NCBI RefSeq assembly: GCF_000226975.2
Contig: NZ_CP019285.1
Coordinates: 1,240,001 to 1,304,000, forward strand
Length of the DNA: 64,000 nt
Reading direction: 5' to 3'
DNA from: Halobiforma lacisalsi AJ5
Lineage (GTDB): Archaea; Halobacteriota; Halobacteria; Halobacteriales; Natrialbaceae
Below are positions 9,258-16,269 of this stretch, one piece after another; position 1 is the stretch's first letter, and each line of letters opens with the position of its first letter. A model generated the notes under the pieces. That model worked only from the letters and a program-made list of their open reading frames with translations, was not told the DNA's origin and did not search any database. The translations under genes were made by a program, and so were the position numbers.

Positions 9258-10351
9258 CCGATCACCCCCAGAACTTGTGTGCCGCCGTCGATCACGACGG
9301 CGAAGACGGCGATACCGGCGACAGCCAGCAGGAGACCGATCAGCATCGGCAACAGCGCCGCCTTGCGATCGTAGCTGACGTCGCGGCTCAGTTTCATCTT
9401 CTCCTCGACGCGTCTCGCAGCGATCAGCGGCACTGCCGCCCCGGCAACCGTCCCGACGACCAATCCGCCGGCGAGCGAACCGAGCAACGAGAGCCTGACC
9501 GTCGACTGTGGTTCGGCCCGCTTCTCTTCGACGGCAGTTCCGTAGTTCTCGGTCGCGGCCTCGAGGGCGGTTTCCCGGTCCGCCCGTTCGGTTTCGATCG
9601 CCTCGATGGCGGCGAACGTTCCCGTTGCGTTCCCGTCCGCCGTCTCGCTTCTCAGGTGGTCGATCAGTTTCGTCTCGTTATCGATCATGTCCTCGTGTCG
9701 GTTCTCGAGTTCGCGCAGCGTCTCGTTCGCCTGCTCGAGGTCATCGCGATCGAACTCGCCGTCGTCCTCGATCGCGGTGATCGTCTCGTTCAACTCGGCG
9801 ATGGCGGCCGTGAGGTTCTCGCTCGCCGTGACGTAGTTCCGCTCGTGGAAATGGTACTGTCCGTCGGCCCCCGCAACCCAGTCGACACCCTCGAACGTCT
9901 CGTTCGTCGCGTACTCGCTCGTGGCGATCACGACCTCGACGCCGTCGGGGCGGTCCTCGAATTCGTCGGTCTCGACGTATTCGGGGAACGCGACCCGATC
10001 GGTCTCCGTGCCGTCGGGGGCAGTAACGGTGATCCCGTAGCTTCCGTCGACCGTCCCCGCGTCGCGGTCGGCCTCGAAGCCGGTCGTGTCGCTCGTGTCG
10101 AGCCACTCGCCGGTCGCCGGTTCGTCACCCTCGCAGTAGACGAGGTCGAACGTCGATCCGGCGTGGAGCGTGACTTCCTTGTCTTCGGCCTCGTCGTCAC
10201 CATCGACGACGGCGACGACCGTCCGCTCGTCGGCCTCGTACCCCTCACAGGGGTCCTCGACGGCCGCGGCGCTGCCGCCAAAGGCGACGATACCGACCGT
10301 CAGCACTGCCAACACGATCAGGATCGAGGCTCGCGTTCCTCCGCTCGTCAT
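9254..10351 (-). CDS. Signal-peptide membrane protein with extracellular domain and two C-terminal TM segments
   Basis: A 365-residue protein with a signal peptide (about 8-31, ending AAA). An extracellular domain of roughly 250 residues carries several N-x-T/S sequons and a helical stretch (about 175-280) with coiled-coil character. Two transmembrane segments lie near residues 286-312 and 330-355, separated by a short basic cytoplasmic loop. Two cysteines (C35 and one near 73) could form a disulfide. Overlaps of 4 bp on both sides place it firmly in the operon. No family recognised. The topology suits a sensor or anchor that passes information across the membrane to the cytoplasmic partners. 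Confidence 0.85.
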   Translation of the reverse strand: MTSGGTRASILIVLAVLTVGIVAFGGSAAAVEDPCEGYEADERTVVAVVDGDDEAEDKEVTLHAGSTFDLVYCEGDEPATGEWLDTSDTTGFEADRDAGTVDGSYGITVTAPDGTETDRVAFPEYVETDEFEDRPDGVEVVIATSEYATNETFEGVDWVAGADGQYHFHERNYVTASENLTAAIAELNETITAIEDDGEFDRDDLEQANETLRELENRHEDMIDNETKLIDHLRSETADGNATGTFAAIEAIETERADRETALEAATENYGTAVEEKRAEPQSTVRLSLLGSLAGGLVVGTVAGAAVPLIAARRVEEKMKLSRDVSYDRKAALLPMLIGLLLAVAGIAVFAVVIDGGTQVLGVIG

Positions 10352-10635
10352 CGTAGCTTCCCCCCGATCTGCTTGTTCTTGTACCAGTATGTGAGGCCGC
10401 TCGCGACGACGATGCCGAAGCCGAGTCCGATCAGCAGTCCACCGCCGACGAGCACGAGGGCCTGTCCCTCGAGTTCGACCGTGGTGATCGCCTTGTCAGT
10501 CACGTCGGTCGCCGTTCCGACCGGCGATTCATCGGTCCCGGCAGCGGCGGTCGCGACGGCGATACCGATCCCGAGACAGAGGGCTGCGGCCGCGCTCGCG
10601 GCCCGCGTGACCGTTCGGGACCAGCCCTGCATCAT
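10348..10635 (-). CDS. Small two-TM membrane protein of the tubulin-like operon
   Basis: A 95-residue protein. The start is taken as the ATGATG at 10635-10630, which overlaps the TGA of the tubulin-like gene upstream; a longer frame reaching 10794 would be read entirely inside that gene and has arginine/proline-rich shadow composition. Residues 11-32 are a signal peptide or first membrane segment. A short Thr/Asp-rich extracellular loop follows, then a glycine-rich second segment (58-84) and a basic tail (KNKQIGGKLR). Its stop overlaps the next gene by 4 bp. Glycine-rich small membrane proteins of this shape often oligomerise or bind a larger partner; here the partner is unknown. Confidence 0.8.
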   Translation of the reverse strand: MMQGWSRTVTRAASAAAALCLGIGIAVATAAAGTDESPVGTATDVTDKAITTVELEGQALVLVGGGLLIGLGFGIVVASGLTYWYKNKQIGGKLR

Positions 10636-11924
10636 GCGAGCAACTCCTCCGTTTCCCGTTCGTAGGCGTCCGCCGCGGCTTCGATCTCCTCGAGTCGGTC
10701 GAGATCCTCGCGCCGGTAGGTCAGAAGCGTCGTCACCGACGCGAGGTTCCGGTCGCTGAGCGCGACGCCCAGGTTCACTTCGTTCAGCCCGCAACTGCGC
10801 TCGAGGAACTCCTTGACCGTCCCCGTCTCGACGCTGTACGAGCCCGCCCCGAGGTTCGAACTCGGTGCCCTGATCAGCGAGATCGCTTTCTGTGCGTCCT
10901 CGACGTCGGCGTTCGCGACCGTCTGCTTGGAGGCTGACAGCCGCGACAGCGCCGCGCTGTCTACGTCCCGTTTGCCGACGAACGGCAACAGGTAGCCCGA
11001 GAGCGATCGGGTCATCGTCACCGATCGCCCGATCGCGCCGTAGCCCGGCCGCGACTCGTCAGTACCGACGCCAAAGGATAGCGACGTCACGATGTCCTGG
11101 ACGTCGATGTCCGGGGTGTCGACCCCGTCGACCTCGCTGGCGTCGACGCTGCTCAGCATCGGGCCGGCGACCATGTCGTGGATCGCCGTCGCCACGTACT
11201 CGTTGTACTCGCCGAACTCGCCGCCGGCGGAGTTGAGGTAGGAGATCCGCTGGTTGTCTACGAGGATGATCCCGTCGACCTCGTCCTCGAGCCGGTCGAG
11301 CCCATAACGGGCGTTCCAGGCCTGCCGGCCGGCGTTGGTCTCGTCGTCGGCGTTACTCCGGGTGTTCGGGAGAACGGCGACTGCGACGACCTTGGTTCGA
11401 CCGTCGGTGAACTCCTTGATCTCTCGAGCCAGGTGGGGACCGATCCCGCAGCCGGTCCCGCCGCCGAGTCCGAGAAAGAGGAAGGCGAACTGGATCGTGT
11501 CCGATCGGCCGGGGTCGACGGCGGGTTCCTCGTCGTCGCCCTCGCCCTCGTCATCGGCGTAGGCCGTCTCGTAGCCGCCGTCGAATTTCTCCCCGAAGAT
11601 CGTCTGTAGCTCCGAGGCGTGATCGCTCATTACCTCGTCGGCGGCGGCCGGGTTGCGCCCGAACCCGCCGGTGACCATCTCCTCGAACCCGGGTTCGGTT
11701 CCCTGCACCAGGCCGTGCTGTTCTGCGACGCCGTACTGATCCTCGACAGGCACGTTGGACAGGTTCTGGAGGTCCCGCATCGTCGAGTTGAAGACCAGCG
11801 GCCGACCGAGCGTCGAGATGTCGGTCGACTCGAACAGCCCGAGCATCGAGTCGTCGGTGTGATCGAAGATCGCGTCGACGATCGCTCCCCCTGCCTGTCC
11901 CGCCCCTACGAACAGGTACGTCAT
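10632..11924 (-). CDS. Divergent tubulin/FtsZ-superfamily GTPase (tubulin-like B), first gene of the eight-gene operon
   Basis: A 430-residue protein that looks most like CetZ/FtsZ of the three paralogues. GAGQAGG (7-13) is the T1 loop, GLGGGTGCG (152-160) the tubulin signature, VDNQR (222-226) a T6-like Asn, and IDVQDI (273-278) lies where the T7 synergy loop contributes the catalytic aspartates. Residues 112-140 form an acidic insertion before the signature loop. The C-terminus ends in a helical acidic segment. The start is leaderless: a TATA-like AT stretch sits about 22 bp upstream. Being the first gene of the polycistron, it is likely the most highly expressed. CetZ membership is the main alternative; the insertion, the GCG instead of GSG, and the operon argue for a separate clade. 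Confidence 0.9.
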   Translation of the reverse strand: MTYLFVGAGQAGGAIVDAIFDHTDDSMLGLFESTDISTLGRPLVFNSTMRDLQNLSNVPVEDQYGVAEQHGLVQGTEPGFEEMVTGGFGRNPAAADEVMSDHASELQTIFGEKFDGGYETAYADDEGEGDDEEPAVDPGRSDTIQFAFLFLGLGGGTGCGIGPHLAREIKEFTDGRTKVVAVAVLPNTRSNADDETNAGRQAWNARYGLDRLEDEVDGIILVDNQRISYLNSAGGEFGEYNEYVATAIHDMVAGPMLSSVDASEVDGVDTPDIDVQDIVTSLSFGVGTDESRPGYGAIGRSVTMTRSLSGYLLPFVGKRDVDSAALSRLSASKQTVANADVEDAQKAISLIRAPSSNLGAGSYSVETGTVKEFLERSCGLNEVNLGVALSDRNLASVTTLLTYRREDLDRLEEIEAAADAYERETEELLA

Positions 11925-12283
11925 GTGAATATCAGCCCGTTGTTTATTTCATACGGAAAAATAGTCGCTAAACGGTACATTTTCCGACGGTAGGTAGTAC
12001 TCGAGTACCGCGTAATAAAGATACTGGCCCTCGTCGATATCCTGTTTTATTCGCCCTTCTACTCGTTATTTGTGGCCGAATTAGTAAAGATATAGAGTCC
12101 TGGGTGTCGAATACTACCATACTGCTCTCGATTTACATAAGACGAGTCGATATGACGCCGTCCGGATAGTGTCAGAAATAAGTACACTGTCGGCCTGGTC
12201 GGCCCGGTTGCAGTTCTCGGCGACCGGCGTGGACTGGCGTCGACTCCCGATGTCCGGCGACGAACGGATTCCGGCGGCGGGGA
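11925..12283. other. AT-rich intergenic region between the two halves of the tubulin-like locus
   Basis: No credible coding frame. About 250 bp (11930-12180) are clearly richer in A+T than the surroundings, with several TTTATT/AATAAA tracts. It carries the promoter for tubulin-like B and presumably the transcription end of the 12284-14311 gene. No clean inverted repeat was found. Confidence 0.6.
11938..11952 (-). promoter_or_regulatory. TATA-like promoter for the tubulin-like B operon
   Basis: On the minus strand the sequence GAAATAAACA lies about 22 bp before the ATG at 11924. At that spacing the archaeal transcription start falls at or next to the start codon, which predicts a leaderless mRNA for the eight-gene operon. 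Confidence 0.55.
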
Positions 12284-14311
12284 TCAGCCCCGGAGACGCC
12301 GGAGCATGACGCTGTACTCGTTTCGCTCGTACAACTGTTCGACGTGCCCGAGCAGTTCGTCGGTCGCCGACAGGATCCCGGCGGCCCGCTCCGGGTTCCG
12401 CTCCTCGAGGGTCGCCGCCTCGCGGCGGAGGTCACGGGCCAGCGACAGGAAGTGGTTCGGGATGGTGTGGTTGTGGTCGGCTCGAACGCTGACGTACTCG
12501 TCTTCGATGGTCGCGACCCGGGACTCGACGTCGGATGCGAGTCGCTGGACGTCGGCCGATCCCTCGTCGGACCGGGACCGGGCAAGCCGCGGCAGGAGCG
12601 TTCGGTCGTAGAACGTACACTCCTGGTAGATCGCGTACAACTGGACGTCGTCGACCCCGTCGCGGTCGACCATCGCCTCGAGTTCCCGAACGCGGTCGGC
12701 GAGGTGGCGGTAGACCGCGCCCTCCTCGCGTTGCAGTTCGTCGTCCAGCGAATCGAGCCGCCGCCGGACGTCGTTCGTACCGATATCGGCCACCGCGGCC
12801 CGCAACTCGGCGTGTTCGTCGACGGTCTCGACCGTCGATTCGAGCACCGCCGACACGTCCGACTCTTCCCATCCCGAGTCGCCGAGTACCTCGAGTAGCT
12901 CCCGGGACTGTGCCGTCTGCGGTCGAACCGTCCGCTCGACCTCGTCGACGATCAGTGCCAGGTCCGTCCCCGGGGTGTCGAAGACGAGTTCGCCGTCCTC
13001 GAGGGCATCTGCGAGTTCGACCGTCCGATCGTCGACCTCGTCGGTCCGGAAGGTGAGGCCCCCGCTCCGGGCAGCCTCCCGACAGACGGTTCCGGCGGCG
13101 TCCTCGATCCGGTCGTAGGTTCGCCGGTACCGGTCCAGTTCGGCCTCGAGTTCGGCGATTTCCTCCCGTCGGTTCTCGTCGGGCCGACCCTCGGACGCGG
13201 ACGTGGATGCGGAGGCCGACTCCGACCTCGCCTCCGCGACCTCGGTTTCGAGTTCCAGAACCCGCTCGAACACCGGTTCGACGCCGTCGGCGATCGGTCC
13301 CTCCTGGGCCGCAAGCGACCGTTTCGCCGCTTCGACCCGTCGTTCGTCGGTCGCATCGTCGACGTCGGCGACGGCGTCGGCTACCGTGCCAGCACGCTCG
13401 AGACGGTCGACTACATCCTCGAGAACGTCCTCGACGCGCCCCTCGTCGGGCGAAGAAGCGGACAGGACGCGACACAGTTCGCCGGCAAGCGGGTCGCTCG
13501 GCCGAGTTCGGGACGCGACGTCGTCGGCAACCGCCGTCACCGGGTGCGGAGTCGATTCGGACGCGCCGCTCTCGCTGGGTTGACTGTCGCCGCTGACATC
13601 GCGACTGGGATCCGGATCGGGATCGGACGATTCGGCGGACGCTCCCGCCTGCTGACGTGCTTCGGCTCCGCGTCCGCGCCCCTCCCGTCGGCTTCGCCGA
13701 CTGCTGCCGGGATTCTTGATCTCCCGGACGCGCTGGCGGACCTCGGAGACGACTTCGTCGACGGTATCCGTCGCGCTCGAACTGATCCGGGTCGATCCCC
13801 CGCCCGAGGTCTTGATCTCGAGTTCGGTGAACGCGCCGTCCTGGTGGGACTGGACGCCGGTCACCTGATCGTAGTAAATCTCCTTGTTGGTCCCCCCGCC
13901 GACGCCCGACCGGGACTTCATGTCGTACTCGGCCCCCTTGTTGAGATTGATCGAGGTTTCGGTGACGACGATGGTCGTGTTGTAGTAGGTATCGGACGGT
14001 TCGACCAACAGCGGCGAACTCCCGGAGTTGTACGTGAGGTTGTAGAGGTTCGCGTCCTCCACGTCGATCCCCCGTTTCGCGTTGCGCTCGGACTCGCCGA
14101 TGAACTTCTTGACGAACGGCCGATACTTGTCGTTGATCTCCCTGACTCCCCAGTACCACGTGATAACGCCGGCCAGTATTCCGAGGACGAAGAAGGCCCC
14201 GACCTCCTCGACCCCCGCACCGATCAGCGTGAAGACGACCGTGACGCCGATGATGACGCTCCACGGCGACCAGCCGATCTTCCACCGGATGTTGTTGACG
14301 TCCCCTGCCAT
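12284..14311 (-). CDS. Two-TM protein with PH-like domain and long helical cytoplasmic region
   Basis: A 675-residue protein when started at the second in-frame ATG (14311), chosen because a TTAA box at 14339-14342 would place transcription there; the first ATG at 14323 adds four residues. Two transmembrane helices fill residues about 15-55. About 85-200 resembles a bacterial short PH domain (beta strands, then a VREVR-type helix), as in membrane-anchored bPH proteins. A disordered Ser/Asp/Arg linker follows, then 350 residues of acidic helix with coiled-coil character. It sits between tubulin-like A and B and points the same way. A membrane-bound scaffold for the cytoskeletal proteins is the natural guess. 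No family recognised for the C-terminal part. Confidence 0.85.
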   Translation of the reverse strand: MAGDVNNIRWKIGWSPWSVIIGVTVVFTLIGAGVEEVGAFFVLGILAGVITWYWGVREINDKYRPFVKKFIGESERNAKRGIDVEDANLYNLTYNSGSSPLLVEPSDTYYNTTIVVTETSINLNKGAEYDMKSRSGVGGGTNKEIYYDQVTGVQSHQDGAFTELEIKTSGGGSTRISSSATDTVDEVVSEVRQRVREIKNPGSSRRSRREGRGRGAEARQQAGASAESSDPDPDPSRDVSGDSQPSESGASESTPHPVTAVADDVASRTRPSDPLAGELCRVLSASSPDEGRVEDVLEDVVDRLERAGTVADAVADVDDATDERRVEAAKRSLAAQEGPIADGVEPVFERVLELETEVAEARSESASASTSASEGRPDENRREEIAELEAELDRYRRTYDRIEDAAGTVCREAARSGGLTFRTDEVDDRTVELADALEDGELVFDTPGTDLALIVDEVERTVRPQTAQSRELLEVLGDSGWEESDVSAVLESTVETVDEHAELRAAVADIGTNDVRRRLDSLDDELQREEGAVYRHLADRVRELEAMVDRDGVDDVQLYAIYQECTFYDRTLLPRLARSRSDEGSADVQRLASDVESRVATIEDEYVSVRADHNHTIPNHFLSLARDLRREAATLEERNPERAAGILSATDELLGHVEQLYERNEYSVMLRRLRG

Positions 14312-14335
14312 TGCAGAGGCCATGCACTCAGGCCG

Positions 14336-14346
14336 TGATTAACCTT
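14336..14346 (-). promoter_or_regulatory. TATA-like box for the PH-domain gene
   Basis: Minus-strand GGTTAATC centred near 14340 lies 29 bp from the ATG at 14311 and only 17 bp from the ATG at 14323, so it favours the inner start and a leaderless message. Confidence 0.45.
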
Positions 14347-14531
14347 CTGCCGTGATATGTCCGTTTCAGACGATATTCTTCTGTACTAACTCGAGCGGGC
14401 GAGAATATTTCGAATCCGCGACGGCCGCGTCGAGCGGACGCCGGTTCCGGTCGGCCGGAGTTCGCACGTCGACGGGAACGGAACGGAACTGAACGGAACG
14501 TGGCCGTCGGACCGACTTCGAACAACTACGG

Positions 14532-16160
14532 TCAGGCCATGTTCTCCCGGCCGAGACAGGAAAACAGCGCCTCGACGTGTTCCCACGCGTCCCGAACGTT
14601 CTCGGCCTGCTGGCTGTTGCCCTCCTGTTTGAGTCGCTGGGCGTGGTCGTACATCTCCTCGAGCGACGGCAGTTCGGGGTTCCACAGCGTCCCCCAGAGG
14701 AAGACGTCGTCCAGGTACGGCGTGACGAGTTGCTTGACGTGGATGTCGACCGACTCGATGCCGCTTACGTTCCCCGCGTCGAGGAACTGCTCGTCGCCGA
14801 TGATGTTCGCGAGCGTGCCGTCGGAGACGAACTCCGTGACCTCCTCCATCTTCTCTTCCGGGCCGTAGACGAGGAAGGTGCCGCCCCACGCGGTCGTCGG
14901 GTCGAACTCGGCGAGTTTGTTCTGGAACAGGGCGTTCCGGACCAGGATCTCGAGTTTCGACCGGTCGAACGAACTCGCCCGCGAGCGGCCGAGGACGGGC
15001 GCGAGGATCACCGCCGGCGTGAACTCGCTGTCGGGGTCGCGCTCGTACTTGTCCTGGACCGGCCGGAAGCTGTCGGCGGGATCGAAGACGTCGCCCATGA
15101 TCGACATGGTCGCGTCCCGGTCGAGGAACTGTGGCACCGACGACATGGTAAACGCCTCGAGGAACGCCACGAGCGGCTTGTTGATCTCCCGATACTGGGG
15201 CGGGTTGTACTCCTCGAGGCGTTCGATCCGGGGCCGGATGTCGGCCTGGACGTTCTCGAGCCGGTTGTTGTCGAAGGGGATGATCGCGTCGACGGTCCGC
15301 GAGGCGCGGGCGAGGCCGACGACGCCGTTGACCTTCGCACGGCCGCCGAACTCCGAGTACTCGGTCCCCTTCGAGGGGATGACGATGCTGCTGAACAGCG
15401 GCTTCGGGACGACGAGGTCGTCCTCGAGGACCTCCTCGCGGATCTTCTCGGCCAGCACGGGCGTCGACCCACAGCCGGTCCCCTTCGTGACGCTGTGGAC
15501 GAACATGACTGCCTGGGAGTCCTGGATCCGGTCCTTCCGCAGGTCCCACCGTTCACGGAAGGGGTCGCCGTCGTCCGCGAAGTCGGCCTCGACGAGTTTC
15601 TTCCCGATGTCCCAGCGGTAGCCGGCCCCCGCGTAGTCGTGTTTCCCGAAGCCGATGATACAGTTCGGAAGGAGGTCGTTCCGGCTGTACTCCTTCTCTT
15701 CCTGGGCGTAGTAGGTCTGCTCGAGTTCGCTAACGTTCGTGTTCAGCGGCCCGTAGCCGGCGAGTCCGCCGTTCCAGATGCGAGCGCGGCGCTCGTTGTT
15801 CGCCTCGAGGGTGTCCCGGCGAAGCAGGATCGCGTCGAGGATGTTGTTCCCCGCGCCGCCGACCCCCACGAGGTACCACTTCTTCCCGTAGGGGTCGTCC
15901 ATCAGGTCGTCGCTCGGGGTCTCGGCCGGCCCGCGGCTCCCGCCCGCGTCGACCGACCCCGGCCCCGCGCCGGAGCCCAGTCCGTCCTCGGCGTCTGGTT
16001 CGTCGGGTTCGGGCTCCGCGAAGACCTCCGCCTCGAGGTCCGGATACACCTGTTCGACCGACGCCGGTTCGTCTCCGTGTGCGTTGCGAACGTGCTCGAC
16101 GAGCGAGTCGCCGTCCCACTCGTCCGCCCGTTTCATACAGATTTTACAGATAGTGCTCAT
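14532..16160 (-). CDS. Tubulin/FtsZ-superfamily protein with N-terminal C2H2 zinc finger (tubulin-like A)
   Basis: A 542-residue protein. Residues 5-28 form a zinc-finger pattern C-x2-C-x14-H-x4-H. An acidic Gly/Pro linker (about 35-90) leads to a tubulin-like fold: VGVGGAGNN (98-106) is the T1 loop, KGTGCGS (226-232) a degenerate tubulin signature in which the first two glycines are lost, DNNR (297-300) a T6-like site, and FDPADS (359-364) a possible T7 loop with Asp-x-x-Asp. Insertions after T1 make it about 100 residues longer than FtsZ. The zinc finger could bind protein or nucleic acid. GTP binding is plausible; the altered signature raises the possibility of weak hydrolysis. It is flanked by TM/coiled-coil genes on both sides. 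Confidence 0.85.
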   Translation of the reverse strand: MSTICKICMKRADEWDGDSLVEHVRNAHGDEPASVEQVYPDLEAEVFAEPEPDEPDAEDGLGSGAGPGSVDAGGSRGPAETPSDDLMDDPYGKKWYLVGVGGAGNNILDAILLRRDTLEANNERRARIWNGGLAGYGPLNTNVSELEQTYYAQEEKEYSRNDLLPNCIIGFGKHDYAGAGYRWDIGKKLVEADFADDGDPFRERWDLRKDRIQDSQAVMFVHSVTKGTGCGSTPVLAEKIREEVLEDDLVVPKPLFSSIVIPSKGTEYSEFGGRAKVNGVVGLARASRTVDAIIPFDNNRLENVQADIRPRIERLEEYNPPQYREINKPLVAFLEAFTMSSVPQFLDRDATMSIMGDVFDPADSFRPVQDKYERDPDSEFTPAVILAPVLGRSRASSFDRSKLEILVRNALFQNKLAEFDPTTAWGGTFLVYGPEEKMEEVTEFVSDGTLANIIGDEQFLDAGNVSGIESVDIHVKQLVTPYLDDVFLWGTLWNPELPSLEEMYDHAQRLKQEGNSQQAENVRDAWEHVEALFSCLGRENMA

Positions 16161-16189
16161 GTTCGGATGTCGTACTCGTTCGTCGGATC

Positions 16190-16200
16190 GTGCTTTAGGT
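16190..16200 (-). promoter_or_regulatory. TATA-like box before tubulin-like A
   Basis: Minus-strand CCTAAAGC at about 16192-16199 is 34 bp upstream of the ATG at 16160, giving a predicted leader of about 8 nt. The 109-bp gap after the upstream gene leaves room for a separate promoter. Confidence 0.35.
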
Positions 16201-16269
16201 TTCGGGTCGTTTCGCCGGCGGTCGTAAGCCGGGGATCGATTCCAGTCGCCGGCGCTGCCGTCGGCCGGA

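Noticed and set aside
6057-9374. Very long plus-strand open frame (about 1,100 codons) opposite the tubulin-like operon
   Set aside because: Antisense shadow of GC-rich acidic genes; Val/Arg/Leu-rich, no domains, while the minus strand has signal peptides, TM segments and tubulin motifs with clean overlaps.
12172-12585. Frame reaching into the AT-rich gap
   Set aside because: Pro/Arg/Ser-rich shadow of the PH-domain gene's 3' end.
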